This document shows positions 46,560 to 58,415 of a stretch of DNA of 64,000 nt, piece after piece (the stretch's first letter is position 1; each line of letters starts with the position of its first letter). The notes under the pieces are model-generated. The model did no database searches, was not told the origin of the DNA, and was given only the letters and a program-made list of their open reading frames with translations. The stretch comes from Anisodus tanguticus (lineage: Eukaryota > Streptophyta > Magnoliopsida > Solanales > Solanaceae). The stretch lies in the NCBI GenBank assembly GCA_034509755.1, contig CM067556.1, forward strand, positions 12,361,501 to 12,425,500, in the 5' to 3' direction. The position numbers and the translations under genes were made by a program.

Positions 46560-49349
46560 TCTATTATGGCATAATAGATTAGAACATTCGTGAGATTCTG
46601 TTTTATGCTTTCTTAGCAAAAATAAATTTATTGATTGCAAACATGTCTCTTATCCTCATGTTTGTGAATCTTGCATTTTTTAGAAACATGTCAAATTACA
46701 TTTTATTCTTCATTCACATGTACTTTAATTCCATTTGATATTATACATAGTAATTTATGGACTTCTCCTATTTTAAGCACAGCCGGGTATAGATATTATG
46801 TGTTATTTTTAGATGATTATTCAAAATTTATGTGGACTTTTCCTATTGGTAATAAGTATCAAGTCTATTCTATTTTTCTTCCTTTAGTGCTTTAATAACT
46901 ACACAATTTAAAAAGAATATCAAATGTTTTCAATGTGATAATGTGAGGGAATTCGATAATCAATAATTCAAACGTTTCTGCACCGACCACGACCTTGTAT
47001 TTCATTTTTCCTGTCCGCACACCTCTCCACAAAATGGTTAAGCCGAATAAAAAATTAGAACCATAAACAATTTAATACGTGCCCTTATTGCCCACGCCTC
47101 TATGCCCCATATTTTTGGCATTACGCCCTATCAATGGCAACCTATCTCTTGAATATTCTCCCAAACAAGTCTCTCAAACACAAGACTCTCACTCAAGTTC
47201 TCTACCTTCGGGATCCTTCTTATAAGCATACACAAACTTTTGGATGTCTATGTTACCCCTTCCATCCATCTACTCAAATCAACAAGCTACAACCTCAGTC
47301 ATCCCCGTGTGTCTTTCTTGATTATCCCACAATCATCGAGGTTACAACTGTTATGACTTGTCAAGTTAAAAAATAATGGATTCTAGATATTTATATTCAA
47401 TGAGTTCTAATTCCCATTTGGCAAACTCAATTCTCCACATCTGGATTCCTATAACTTCTTAAATGATGGCCTAAATCCCTTTCTAATTCATCACTTGCAA
47501 AATCAGACTCCACCATCACCGGCACCCGTCTCGAGTCAGGCAGTCCCTCAACGGGAGCCTCGGAATAGCCACTCCCGGCTTTCTGATTTAGCCGCCTACC
47601 CTCGGCTAGCTTCCCCGCCCCCTCTTCCCACTACCACTACCTCTCGGTCCTATTCTTGATCCCGCTGCCCTGTCTCAGAACCCCATACCCAATACCATCT
47701 AACCTCTCATAGCACCCCGACGGATAATGGAAACCCGTGCTATGCATGACATTTCCAAACCTAAACGGCTATTTAACTTGTCCAATTCAGTTACCCTTTC
47801 ACCTCTTTCTCGTAACCCGAAAGATGCCTTGTCCGATCCTAATTGAAAAAATGCAATGATATACGAATATAATACTCTTATTGATAATAAGACGTGGGAT
47901 CTAGTACTTCGTCATCCTGATGCTAATATTATTCGTTCTATGTGGATTTTTTGACACAAAAAGACATCTGATGGTTCTTTTAAGAGGCACAAAGCCCGTC
48001 TTATAAGTGATGGTAGGTATCAACAGATGAGAGTGTATTGTGATGAAACTTTCAGTCTGGTGATGAAACCGGCGACTATACATACCATTCTCAGTATTGC
48101 TTTGTCCAAATCTTGGCCTATTTATCAGCTTGATGTCAAAAATGTTTTCTTGCATATGGACCTTCATCAAATCGTATATATGCATCAACATATGGGATTT
48201 AGGGATCCAATTCATTCGGATTATATGTGTCTTTTGAAGAAATCACTCTATGAACTGAAACGTGCTCCTCGTGCATGGTACCAACGATTTGCTGATTTTG
48301 TATCCTCTATCGGTTTCTCACATAGCAAATTTGATCATTCATTGTTTGTCTATAGAAAGGGTAATGACAATGCATACATCCTATTATATGTTAATGATAT
48401 CATCCTTACTACATCTTCTGATACACTTCGTCGATCTATTATGTCACTCATTACCTCTGAGTTTGCTATGAAGGATTTGGGCCCCCTCATCTATTTTTTG
48501 GGCATTGTTGTTACGAGACATGCAAGTGGCTTATTTCTTTGTCAAAGGAAGTATGCTGAAGAAATCCTTGACCGATCATGTATGACATCGTGCAAACTGG
48601 CCTACACACCGGTGCACACTAATTCCAAACTCAGTATCTCTTCGGGTTCTCTGTATGCCGACCCAACTCACTATCGCAATTTAGCAGGAGCATTACAGTA
48701 TCTCACTTTCACGAGACCAGACATATCTTATGTCATACAAAAAATATGCTTTCATATGCACAACCCGACAAATGCACATATGAATGCACTCAAACGTATT
48801 TTACGCTATGTCCAATGTACTCTTCACTTCGGCATACACCTGTACAAGTCCACACTTTCTGGTCTCACCTCTTATTTTGACGTTGACTAGGGTGGCTGTC
48901 CGGACACTCGTCGATCCACGTCAGGTTACTGTGTTTTCCTTGGAGATAACTTGATTTCTTAGTCTTCTAAACGACAACCAACTCTGTCTCGATCTAGTAC
49001 TGAAGCCGAGTACAGAGGAGTAGCGAATGTTGTCTCTGAGTCTTGTTGGATACGCAACCTTCTGCTAGAACTTCACTACCCAATCCGCAAGGCTGCATTG
49101 GTCTAGTGTGATAATGTAAGTGCGATATATCTCTCCGGCAATCACGTTCAACATCAGCGCACTAAACACATTGAAATAGATATTCACTTTGTATGTGAAA
49201 AAGTGACTCGTGGACAAGTTCGTGTCCTTCATGTTCCTTCTCGGTATCAGATTGCTGATATATTTACTAGAGGACTTCTGCGCATACTTTTTGATGATTT
49301 CCGAGCCAATCTCAGCGTACGAAAACCTCCCGCTTCGACTGCGGGGGTG
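46560..49349 (+). pseudogene. Copia A pol: integrase, reverse transcriptase, RNase H
   Basis: Integrase remnants run from about 46570 to 47400 with many stops (MATYLLNILPNKSLKHKT is readable). The longest open part (48027-48890) is RT: VYCDETFSLVMKPATIHT, YQLDVKNVFLHMDLHQIVYM, LKRAPRAWYQRFADF and LLYVNDIIL, in which the catalytic YVDD is YVND. RNase H continues with a TAG after FDVD and others: GGCPDTRRSTSGYCVFLGDN, LSRSSTEAEYRGVANVVS. The C-terminus ends just before the 3' LTR. The lineage looks RE1/Hopscotch-like but was not tested. Confidence 0.8.
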
Positions 49350-49526
49350 TGATAGAATATTTTTAGAATATTTCCGTATCTTTGTATATCTTTTATATTA
49401 GATAAATTTATATTTCAATGGTAATTAGAAAGATTAGTTACCTAGTTTGTAGCCATTTAAATAATCATGTAACACTATAAATATTGTACACAATAATCAA
49501 TGAAAGACAATGAAAATATCCCTTTA
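49350..49526 (+). mobile_element. 3' LTR of copia A
   Basis: TGATAGAATATTTTTAGAAT start, preceded by GCGGGGGTG, ending CCCTTTA, then the target repeat AAAAC. Confidence 0.8.
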
Positions 49527-49531
49527 AAAAC

Positions 49532-50174
49532 ATCTCTCATTCGGTCATTAAGAAATTGGACGATTCTTTAGTAACCTAGGGTGATCCGGCCTAACATGAT
49601 TCACAAACACTATAATCATATGGTGTTGTCATAATGTGGGCAGTAAAATCAATTGGAAGTGAGAACCACACAAGATAGTCCAGTAAAATTTATAGTCAAT
49701 AATTGTACTGATGAATCTAATTAAATTTGCCTTGTGCAAGGTACATATTGTAGAGCCGTTTGAAGTGTGGTAGAGATTCAGACAGATCCATTCTCGTAAG
49801 CTAAGAGGTGCAGAAAAGTACACTTAATAGTCATTGTGTTTTCATTTTCAATTTAATTGATTTGTACTATCACTCAGACGTCATTGTTTTATCAATATTA
49901 TCCCACAAGAAAATAATTACAGAAATATCAGCATGGTCAAAGCATATAGATTTTCATTGAAAGAACTTCCTGTTAATTAAGATTATGATTAAATACTATA
50001 TGACACAAGCCATATGATCATATATCTTAGGTAAAAGCTCTCCTCCAGTCTTGCACTGAACTTGACCTAATGAGCAGCAAGTCAATCTTTATATATTCTC
50101 CGACACCATATTTAATTTTCTATACCTTTTTTTTTGGGAGAGAAAGTCAGAATTTAAATGGAAGGGAAACGGAT
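49532..50174. other. Intergenic, no gene assigned
   Basis: AT-rich. The interval 50020-50120 could hold a downstream exon of the small minus-strand gene (acceptor CTCATTAG at about 50074), but no frame is clearly favoured. Confidence 0.35.
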
Positions 50175-50327
50175 TATTGAGCACAAGTAGGTGCTGAAGT
50201 TTTGTAATTAATCATTGTTTCTTACTTTGTTGGGCTCATTGGCTGCTGTGAGAAGTTTGTAGACGTCACCATAATTTTTCCTCAAAGGAGCAATATGCCT
50301 TGAGCTTAATAGTATATTCAATGCCAT
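50175..50327 (-). CDS. Possible small protein, unrecognised
   Basis: A 50-codon ORF starts MALNILLSSRHIAPLRKNYG, continues DVYKLLTAANEPNK and ends in CAQ-stop. Base use looks coding-like up to NEPNK, where GTAAGAAC follows, a good splice donor. The true protein may therefore leave this ORF at 50226 and continue in another exon. Upstream on the same strand there is a TATA box (50771-50764), a pyrimidine-rich leader and a donor GTATGTGA near 50630, which together look like a promoter and a leader exon. I recognise no family. It could be a peptide or short-protein gene, or a chance ORF. Confidence 0.35.
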
Positions 50328-50763
50328 GTGTTATAAAAATAAAGAACAAATCCAAACAAGCATATGATCAGTCATGAATATCTACTTGCATGGCAATGCA
50401 GGAAAGATCAGAGCGCATAAGATAAAAGAAATAAAAATGGAATGATAACCAAAAAAAGGTACATCGGACATTAGGACCACACAAATTAGATATAAGAATC
50501 TTCTAACAAAGAATTTCATCATCAAAGTTGTCATCACAAGGGTCTAAAAGTCTCTTAATTAGTGAATAATTTCATCATCAAAGTTTGTAACAGACGAAGC
50601 AAATAAAAAATAGAAAACAAAGTCACATACCAGATTATGGAAGAGCAAGAAAATGAAGAAAACTAAGAAGAATTTAGAAGTGGAGGATCAGGGTCTTCTT
50701 CAAGGGTTGGTGGCTAAGTATATATGCTTATTTTGGAGTCCAGAAAAATTGGAGAATTGGATA

Positions 50764-50771
50764 TATTTATA
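50764..50771 (-). promoter_or_regulatory. TATA box of the possible small gene
   Basis: The minus strand reads CACTATAAATATATCC. About 30 nt downstream a leader-like stretch follows (CTTAGCCACCAACCCTTGAAG, then TCTTCTTAGTTTTCTTCATT) before a splice donor at about 50630. Confidence 0.45.
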
Positions 50772-51015
50772 GTGAAAAGAAGGACTTAATTGGAAATATC
50801 AAAAGTAAAATTATTACAAGAAAAGAAAAAAAAAATCAAAGGCATATATATGCTAAAGGATTGAATGTTTATGCATAGAACAAGAACACGCGGCTCACAA
50901 TTCAATCAGAGAAATATTTTTACCTTTTTAGGCAAATGTCCATTCTTTCCATATCTTGCCATGCTACATTGCTACTGTAGGTTGAAAGGGTTTTAATAGG
51001 GGGTCATGGATAGGA

Positions 51016-51033
51016 GGGGGGGGGGGGGGGGGG
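51016..51033 (+). repeat. Run of 18 G
   Basis: An uninterrupted G18 is followed by ATCCTTT and a run of A. Length may be inaccurate in assembly. It could form a G-quadruplex. Confidence 0.8.
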
Positions 51034-53563
51034 ATCCTTTAAAAAAAAAAAATGCTTTGCACATCACTCATATCAGATATGTTACAAGAAGTTACAATTA
51101 TTAATATTCAAGGTACCAATCATTTCCAATTCGCATAATTCAACAATAATATTAAATTCCTTTTAGAAACCAAACTTAATTTTCGTAGGGTTTAACTTAT
51201 ATAGACATCAATAGTATAAATACTTTTTTCACTTAATAATATACTGTAACATATTATTGTTACTAATATATATAGGTGACATATATTAGCTCATTCCAAG
51301 TTTGGACAAGTTATGACCCGTCCATCTATTAGTTCAGTCCATCAAAAGTTGGATTGATATATAGTCCAAATTAACTTATGAAAAATCTTATTAAAATGTT
51401 ATCAAAAAAATATTATTTGATATATTATACAAAGTCATAATAAAAAAATTAATAATTTTATAAGGTACTAAAATATTATAAAAGAACTAATAAAACAATT
51501 AAAAATTAGTAAGAATTAGGTGGGTTGAGTTATGACCTGCATTTTAGCTCACTTCGGCCCAACTCATTTAAGCCCAAATAACTTTTGGGCATGTCAATAA
51601 CCACCTATTTATTAACTTAACTCATTTTGACCCGTCTAAATTCAATTCAATCCGGCCATTTGACACCTCCACTACTATAATAATTTTATGAATTGTAACA
51701 TATAATAATCTTTTATATCATCTGATAGTCTTATTTTTACACTATTTTAATACGTTGAACAGTAGAAGTAAACTATTTTTTTTTTTTATCACAAACCAGT
51801 TCATTTCATTTGGCTCTCATTCTTCCAAGTCTTGCCGTCCCTTTATTATTCAATAATAATTTGCATCTCTTTAATTTCTCATCTTTCTTGATTCTGATAT
51901 ATGAGGAGAACAGGGCACATGATAAAATTCTGAAATTGGACCCAAACATGCAACAACTTGAGGGGGATTAAAAAGAGAAAATATCAACAGTGTATTTTGA
52001 GCAAACTGCAGAAACAGCAGTTCTGAATCAATGTCGGCATTAGCCAAAATTACACGTGGCAGCATATGGCAAATTCAAACACATGATCAGTTGGAAATCC
52101 ACGTCGGCAACTTGTGCTAAGGAATTGGTTGCAGGCTGAGAATTTAAGTGCTTCCATGTGCACTGCTTTGATGATAAAGGACATAAGTACACATACTGAA
52201 TCATTTTATTTATTATACCATAACCTATATAATATACTCCTAATAAAGTCTCTCTTTACACCATGAGTCTATATACATGTATATTTATAACATCTCGTTT
52301 TCCATGCACTACTTTCTTTTGGATTACAATTGCAATTGCTACGTTTCAATTAATATGATTTGAATTGCTATCTCCCGTTCATCATTTTACCCCGATGATA
52401 CACGAGAAATCCTTTTAGGCAGGGGCGGAGCCAAGTGGTAGAAGCTGGGGGTTCAATCGAATCCTTTTTCGGTGAAAATTACAATGTACATGTAAAGTCA
52501 AAATTATTTTTTATGTGTATATAACAGATGTTGAATCCCTTTAGCTTCTTCACGTGTTTGCTTTTTTAAATTTTGAACCTATAGTAAAATATTTGGCTCC
52601 AACACTGCTTTTAGGTAAGTTACCATGACTACATTATGGTCCAAATATTTCAAATTGTGTACTTAAGCATCTTCAAAAATTATTAGGAGTATAAGAAATA
52701 CCAAGCGTACGTATCAAATAATGCTTGTTCCAGCATATTGCCAGAGTGTTAGCTAGAAAAATGGCAAGAATTCTTGGCTGCCGGGTGATTTTGTTTGAGC
52801 CTTCTCATCAATAATCTCTCATTCTAACAAGACATTACACAATGTTAATTTCATCGATCGAAATCATCAAATTTATACCAAATCCAATTGATTGAATTAC
52901 TTTTTGAGAATTAGGAAACATTAAAGTAAAAAATATCTATTCATTATTTTTTTTAAAAATCTCCAATTCACCCATCTTTATAGAGGATGCAATTTATTAA
53001 TGTAGTCGTCAAAATACACATTAGAGGAGATATAACTCTCTGAATCTGCCAAAATGGAACGAGCTCCATTCTGTACATGTTAGAGAGGTACTCTTATACC
53101 CTCCTATACAAAGTGTGCAAAATCTGGTAACATCAAAAAAATACATGCAGAGATTTTTTTTTCTTATGAGCAAAAAGTTTATCTGTGAAGCATATTCTTA
53201 ATTAGGAGTTAGGACTAACCGCAACTTTTGGAAACACAGGCGTAGACTCGAGCTGTGACCTAAGTCACTAGTCCCTCTAGCTAAGTCATATGCAAAAGGC
53301 CTATTGAGCCTTTCTGGAAAGGCTGGCTTACTTTAAATATAATTTTATTTTTAAACAGTTTAATCCCTCCTATTATACATACTCTTATTTCATACATTCC
53401 GCAAAAGAATATTATATAAATTATGTATAATTCTATAATATGTACATTTAATAGCAGCAGTCAAACGCTATAGATAAAATTATGGGGGAATTATTAGTTC
53501 TTTTGATATTCCCTCAAACCAATTATTCATTCTCTGACTCAACTACTAAAGTAAATTGATAGG
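51034..53563. other. Intergenic, no gene seen
   Basis: AT-rich with short chance ORFs. A dispersed repeat around 52425-52615 starts GGGGCGGAGCCAAGTGGTAG, a type common in Solanaceae DNA. No exon recognised. Confidence 0.45.
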
Positions 53564-53888
53564 AGTAAAGAATGGATTTTGGGCCTAATTCAACATCAAA
53601 AGTTAATTTGTACGGTGAGGATTGTCCAAGTTCATATAAGGAGTCCATGTTTCCATTTCATATCCGATGTGAGACTCTTAACAAAGAATCCCGTACCTCG
53701 TTAACTGAGCGTGGATAATATAATTTGGGGGCCCAACATCGGTGAACAAAGAACTGAAATGGGCTTGACTCTGATACCATGTAAAGAATGTATTTTGGGT
53801 CTAACTCAACCCCAAAAGCTAGCTTGTACGGTGAAGATTGGTCAAGTCCATATAAAGAGTCCATGTTCTCATGTGAGACTCTTAACCA
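53564..53888 (-). mobile_element. TRIM-like element
   Basis: Two direct repeats of about 108-120 bp (53888-53780 and 53683-53564) read on the minus strand from TTAAGAGTCTCACAT to CATTCTTTAC. The 5' copy ends ACA and is followed at 53779-53768 by TGGTATCAGAGT, 11 of 12 bases of the initiator-Met primer-binding site. The interior is under 100 bp and has no coding capacity. This is the structure of a terminal-repeat retrotransposon in miniature. Confidence 0.7.
53768..53779 (-). promoter_or_regulatory. Initiator-Met primer-binding site of the TRIM-like element
   Basis: TGGTATCAGAGT directly after the repeat end ...TTTACA. Confidence 0.7.
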
Positions 53889-54487
53889 TAGGGATAGCTC
53901 AAAACCCACAACTGATGTTTGACGGTTCATTTATTAAGCGGAACATGCTACGGTGATGAATAGGTGGTCATTTACATACTATCTTGATGAATGGTTGCAA
54001 ACTCGGATACAGTTTTAGTTTATTAAAATGAAAAAGAAGTTTAAAAGAAGATTTTGTAGCTTGTAAATTTAAATTAAAGATATGTACTCCATAATCTACC
54101 AAAATATACATTAATTCTATGACCTTAAGTAGGTGTTTCCTCATAAAAATCAAATATTTTACTCTTTATTTGAAATTTTAAAATTGAAATTAAAGATAAA
54201 ATTGTGTTTGGTTATAAGTTTTGCAAAGAATATTTGGTTGTTTGAATGTAATGAAAGTAAAAAAATGAAAATAAGGTTTTAAGTATTTTTTTCAAATTCC
54301 AAATACAACTTCAAATTGTATTTGAAAATTTTATGGTCAATTCTGATTTTCAAATAAAGTTAAAAAGAATTTTGGAGGAAACTAAATAATTCTCATGGCC
54401 AAACGGATCCTAAATATGCCATGTGAAATGATGGAATTATGGAATTAAAAAGGAAAATAAAACAAATAAATTGAAATGGAGGAAGTA

Positions 54488-54751
54488 CTGTCTGTTTACT
54501 TTTACTTGTCTACTATACCAGATATACACTTTCACTTTTAGTTGTCAATTTTAACATATCAAGAGAAAGATAATATTATTTTATTGCTTTACCCTTTACA
54601 TTAACTACAAATTCTCTAAATTATTTCTCAAGATTTTTTGTAACACTAATAGTCATAGACATTATACTAGTAAAATATACACTCTATTTATTACTATTTT
54701 CTTAAAGGAAATATAAAGTATATGTGGACAAGTAAAAATAAACTGACGGAG
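54488..54751. mobile_element. MITE, same family as 39479-39731
   Basis: Left end CTGTCTGTTTACTTTTACTTG after TA; right end GGACAAGTAAAAATAAACTG then ACGGAG before TA (54752-54753). Length 264 bp. Confidence 0.75.
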
Positions 54752-56618
54752 TAATTCATTATCGTGAATAAAATTTTATGTTTTGACAAATGTAACCCGA
54801 GATACATGAGTAGAGCATCGTATCTAACTTAACAAGGATGGGAACTAGGACTTCGAATCCAATTCCCTCAAGGGAATTAGTTATCCCTTCACAAATGACT
54901 AACTAATTATTCCTAGATATGAATCATTGCTATCTTGTTTATAATGTAATATTATCAACCTGCCATCACCAGCCTCCACCCAAGAATCACCACCGCCCTT
55001 CACTGCTAGTTTTCATTACCTACTGCCTCTATCATGACATTACATGCACAATCACACCACAATTCACCTTCACCACAAGCCATCGTACAAACCATTTTTA
55101 CTGTCAAATGTTACCATTAGCCACCACCACACAATCATCACTAACCATTGTTAAATAAAAATAAAACATGCAAATTTAAATGCTGAAAAAGCAAATAGTT
55201 TTAACTTTCATTGTTAAAATGTAGATATTCAATATATAAATAAATTCAAACATTAATTTTTATAAACAATTCATACATTTATTTTAGTTTTAATAAAGAC
55301 AAGAGGGTCCTTAGACACCGGCAGTGTTGAGAAATATCAAGAATTGGCTCCAATTTGTGGAAGATGCAGGATTCTGGGTCATGTTATTAGCCTCATTGAT
55401 TTGGCGGTCAATCGTTAGGAGTCCAAAAAGATTCGACCTTTCCAATTTTAAGACAAATGTTATTGCACTGTCTTTTGGTTTGGTCAAATATTCCACCCAA
55501 AAAAGAAGTTCCTTTCACACTTTGCCCTTTTATCATGTGAATGGTCGGAGGGAGTATTTCTCTTGTTGAGATTTTTTCCTCTTCTATGGTCTCCATTTTA
55601 ATTTCTTCTATAAAAATCTTCGTATTGGTAACTGTCACCTTATTTCATTTGATGGTTGGAAATTAAATTTGGATCATTCATGTGAGTCAAGCTGGATTCG
55701 TAACCAAATAAATAAATTGATGTGTGCAATATCTTTGTTATAATATTAATAATAAAGAAAAAGGAGAAAGGACACAATTTTGGAAAAAACTCCCTCTATA
55801 GTTGCGTCACTTCAGAAAATAGAAAAGAAGTCCTAACGTGAACTTTTTCTTTACTTCTACGTTTTCCTTCTCCTGACAAAAAAATATATACCTCTGTCTT
55901 AAAGAAAATATTCTCCACTTTTCCATGAAAATTTCGAAGGTAGATTTCTATTTGGTTATTGGAGCATTCTTCTTCTGTGTAATTCAGATACGATCTTAGA
56001 TTGTATAGATTGATATGTTTTGTTCATGATTTTTAGCCCTTCTTTAATTTTGTAATTTCCTAAGAAGAATATTAAACTTTACCAGCTTATGTTAAAATTG
56101 TGACGTTTTAGCTGAAAATGAAAGTGAAATGGCTCGTCGACAGAGCTAAACACTGCTTGTACACGGAGCAAACACTGCTAATCACTTTTTTGAGAAAATA
56201 TATGCACAATAATGGATGTCAGTAATTTCAATCATATGCTAATGGTGGGCTCTCTATATAATGATTTGATCATCAATACATAAAAACACCACCTTTCAAG
56301 GTTGGGACTACCCAATATTCGTAAGTAATAATAGGAAAGACAAAAATCTAAGGAAGAAATATTTTTATTTATTTCCTGACCTTCAAATTATTGTCGACCT
56401 GCTGTCTCGACTACAATGCCAAAACTTCACAGGAATTTTCAACCATGTAATAATGAAGATCAACTGAACAAGAAATATATATTTTACAATCCTTGATAAT
56501 TGAAGGAAATTGTATGGGTCATTCATGTGGGTCAGCTCATAATCTAAATCCTTATATATAGAAATATATACATATATAAGTAAAATAAGATAAGAGAAAA
56601 GAGCTGAGGGAGAGAAGA
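54752..56618. other. Intergenic, no gene seen
   Basis: Includes a CA-rich stretch at 54955-55150 that gives a His/Pro-rich ORF of low complexity, and AT-rich sequence. Nothing recognised. Confidence 0.45.
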
Positions 56619-56623
56619 AACAC

Positions 56624-56801
56624 TGATGGAATATTACCTACCATGGATAGAATATTACCATATTTTGTATATCTTTTATATTAGGTAAATTTATATTCCA
56701 ATTATAATTATGAATATTTAGTTACATAGTTTGTAATTATGTAACATTATATATATATATGTACATAATAATCAATGAAAGACAAGGAATATATTCCTAC
56801 A
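56624..56801 (+). mobile_element. 5' LTR of copia B
   Basis: TGATGGAATATTACC start, CCTACA end. TAATATCAGAAG (56802-56813), a weakened initiator-Met primer site, follows. Confidence 0.8.
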
Positions 56802-56912
56802 TAATATCAGAAGTCAAACCCTAACTTCTTTTTCTCCCTAAGACGCCGCCCCTCTCCCCCGGCAACCCTCTCCCTTCTTTCTTGGACTTTCATCTCTTCC
56901 TCTCCATTTTTA

Positions 56913-58415
56913 ATGGTTGAACAACCTAAATTTCATCATGCTCTTGCAGTTAACAACATCAAGAATTTCATTCTCATAACTCTTGAGATGGAAAATGTTC
57001 AATTTCATCTTGGGCAGAATTATTTAAGATTCATTGTCGTGTATACAAAGTCATCGACCATATCATCCCTCCAAAATCAAAGCCCCCAGAAAGACCTAAT
57101 GATTCTGACGATGGACTTTGGTTCCGCTTGGATGCGGTTGTCCTACAATGGATCTACGACACGATCTCGAACGATCATACAATTAATGAAACTGATGACA
57201 TTGCACGACAAACGTAGGAGCTCTTGGAAAGTATTTTTCATGACAACAAGACACAACGTGCCTTGTATCTGGAAAATCAATTTCAGGTCATTCACCAGGA
57301 CGATTTTCCTAATGCGTCGGCCTAGTGTAAAGAACTTAAGATGATTGCCGATCAACTCTCCAACGTCGGTGTACCGGTCACTAATCAATGATTGGTGGTG
57401 CAACTTATTGCGGGTTTAAATAAAAATTATGACAGCGTCGCTACCATTCTCCAACAAAGCACGACATTGCCTTCGTCTATGAGGCTCGTTCGAGACTCAT
57501 TCTTGAAGAAACCCAAAAAATAAAGCGGGCAACGACTAATGCCAGCATAGCTGACGCCGCCCTCGTAGCCACCGGTGACAACCATGCTGACTCGAGAGGC
57601 TCGGCTCCCGTCCCATCCCACAGGCAAGCTAACAATCCGACATGTGGCTCACATTCCCGGAATAACAACAAAGGAAGATTCTGGGAACAGTTGCGGCAAC
57701 AATGATAGAAACAACGGCGGCAACAGCGGCAGCGTGAAACAGTGGCAGCGGCGGCAGTGGTAGCAGCCTCTGCCGTGTGATGCCTACTCGTCATGGGCTA
57801 CGTGGGGCCCTCCGACATGGGCTGCTCCACCTTGCCCCTACCTAATGTCATATTGGGCCCAACCTCCGGCCCAATATGCCCAGTTCGGCATCCTCATCCC
57901 ACGTCCACAACATGCATACAATGCACATGCTTCTCCTTCTTCAACCTATGCACCGACAGATATTGAGGCAACTATGGACACGATGTCTCTCAACGTTCCT
58001 GACACAGTTGGTACATGGATACTAGTGCCACATCTCATACGACGGCATCCCAAGGTACTCTCTCATCTTATTTCAATATGAGCAATTTAAATCATAATAT
58101 TATTGTTGATAGTGGACAAGACATTCCCATTCAAAGTTATGGACAACCATCTCTTTTCCCATCACCCTCGGCAGCCTTAAAAAATATCCTCTATGCCCCG
58201 AAACTTATCAAAAATCTAATCTCTGTGTGTCGTTTCACAGGGAACAATAATGTTTCCCTTGAATTTGATCCTTTTGGTTTTTCTGTGAAGGACCTTATGA
58301 CAGGGATGCGAATACTGAGATGTGATAACACCGAGGACCTTTATCCTATCACCACATCTGTCAGTCATCCAACCTCATCTCCATCAACCTTTGTAGAAAT
58401 TTCGTCTTCTTAATG
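56913..58415 (+). pseudogene. Copia B gag and protease region
   Basis: Starts MVEQPKFHHALAVNNIKNFI. A frame change after EMENVQFHLGQNYLRF leads to the same UBN2-like gag as element A, broken by stops (a TAG after NASA). A Gly/Asn/Arg-rich spacer follows, and then the protease neighbourhood (SSYFNMSNLNHNIIVDSGQD, with DSG) at 58015-58413, preceded by SQGTLS. The DSG triad is kept here, unlike in element A, where GSG replaces it. Confidence 0.7.

Larger units (their letters stand above)
42886..49526 (+). mobile_element. Ty1/copia LTR retrotransposon A, degenerate
   Basis: Short LTRs (42886-43052 and 49350-49526) flank gag-pol remnants in the order gag, integrase, RT, RNase H. A 5-bp target duplication AAAAC lies at 42881-42885 and 49527-49531. 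A primer-binding site resembling initiator-Met tRNA follows the 5' LTR, and GCGGGGGTG precedes the 3' LTR. The body has many stops and frameshifts. A 1.8-kb solo LTR of another element is inserted in gag. It is closely related to element B at 56624-60913. Confidence 0.85.

Noticed and set aside
50653..50772. Plus-strand 39-codon ORF (MKKTKKNLEVEDQG...)
   Set aside because: Overlaps a stretch that reads better as a minus-strand promoter and leader, and has no support of its own.
54919..55158. His/Pro/Thr-rich plus-strand ORF of 79 aa
   Set aside because: Produced by a CA-rich simple sequence; no start context or conserved motif.
55324..55569. Plus-strand ORF of 81 aa (MLRNIKNWLQFVEDAG...)
   Set aside because: Composition is protein-like, but the downstream part overlaps a minus-strand ORF of equal quality and no family is recognised; not enough to call a gene.
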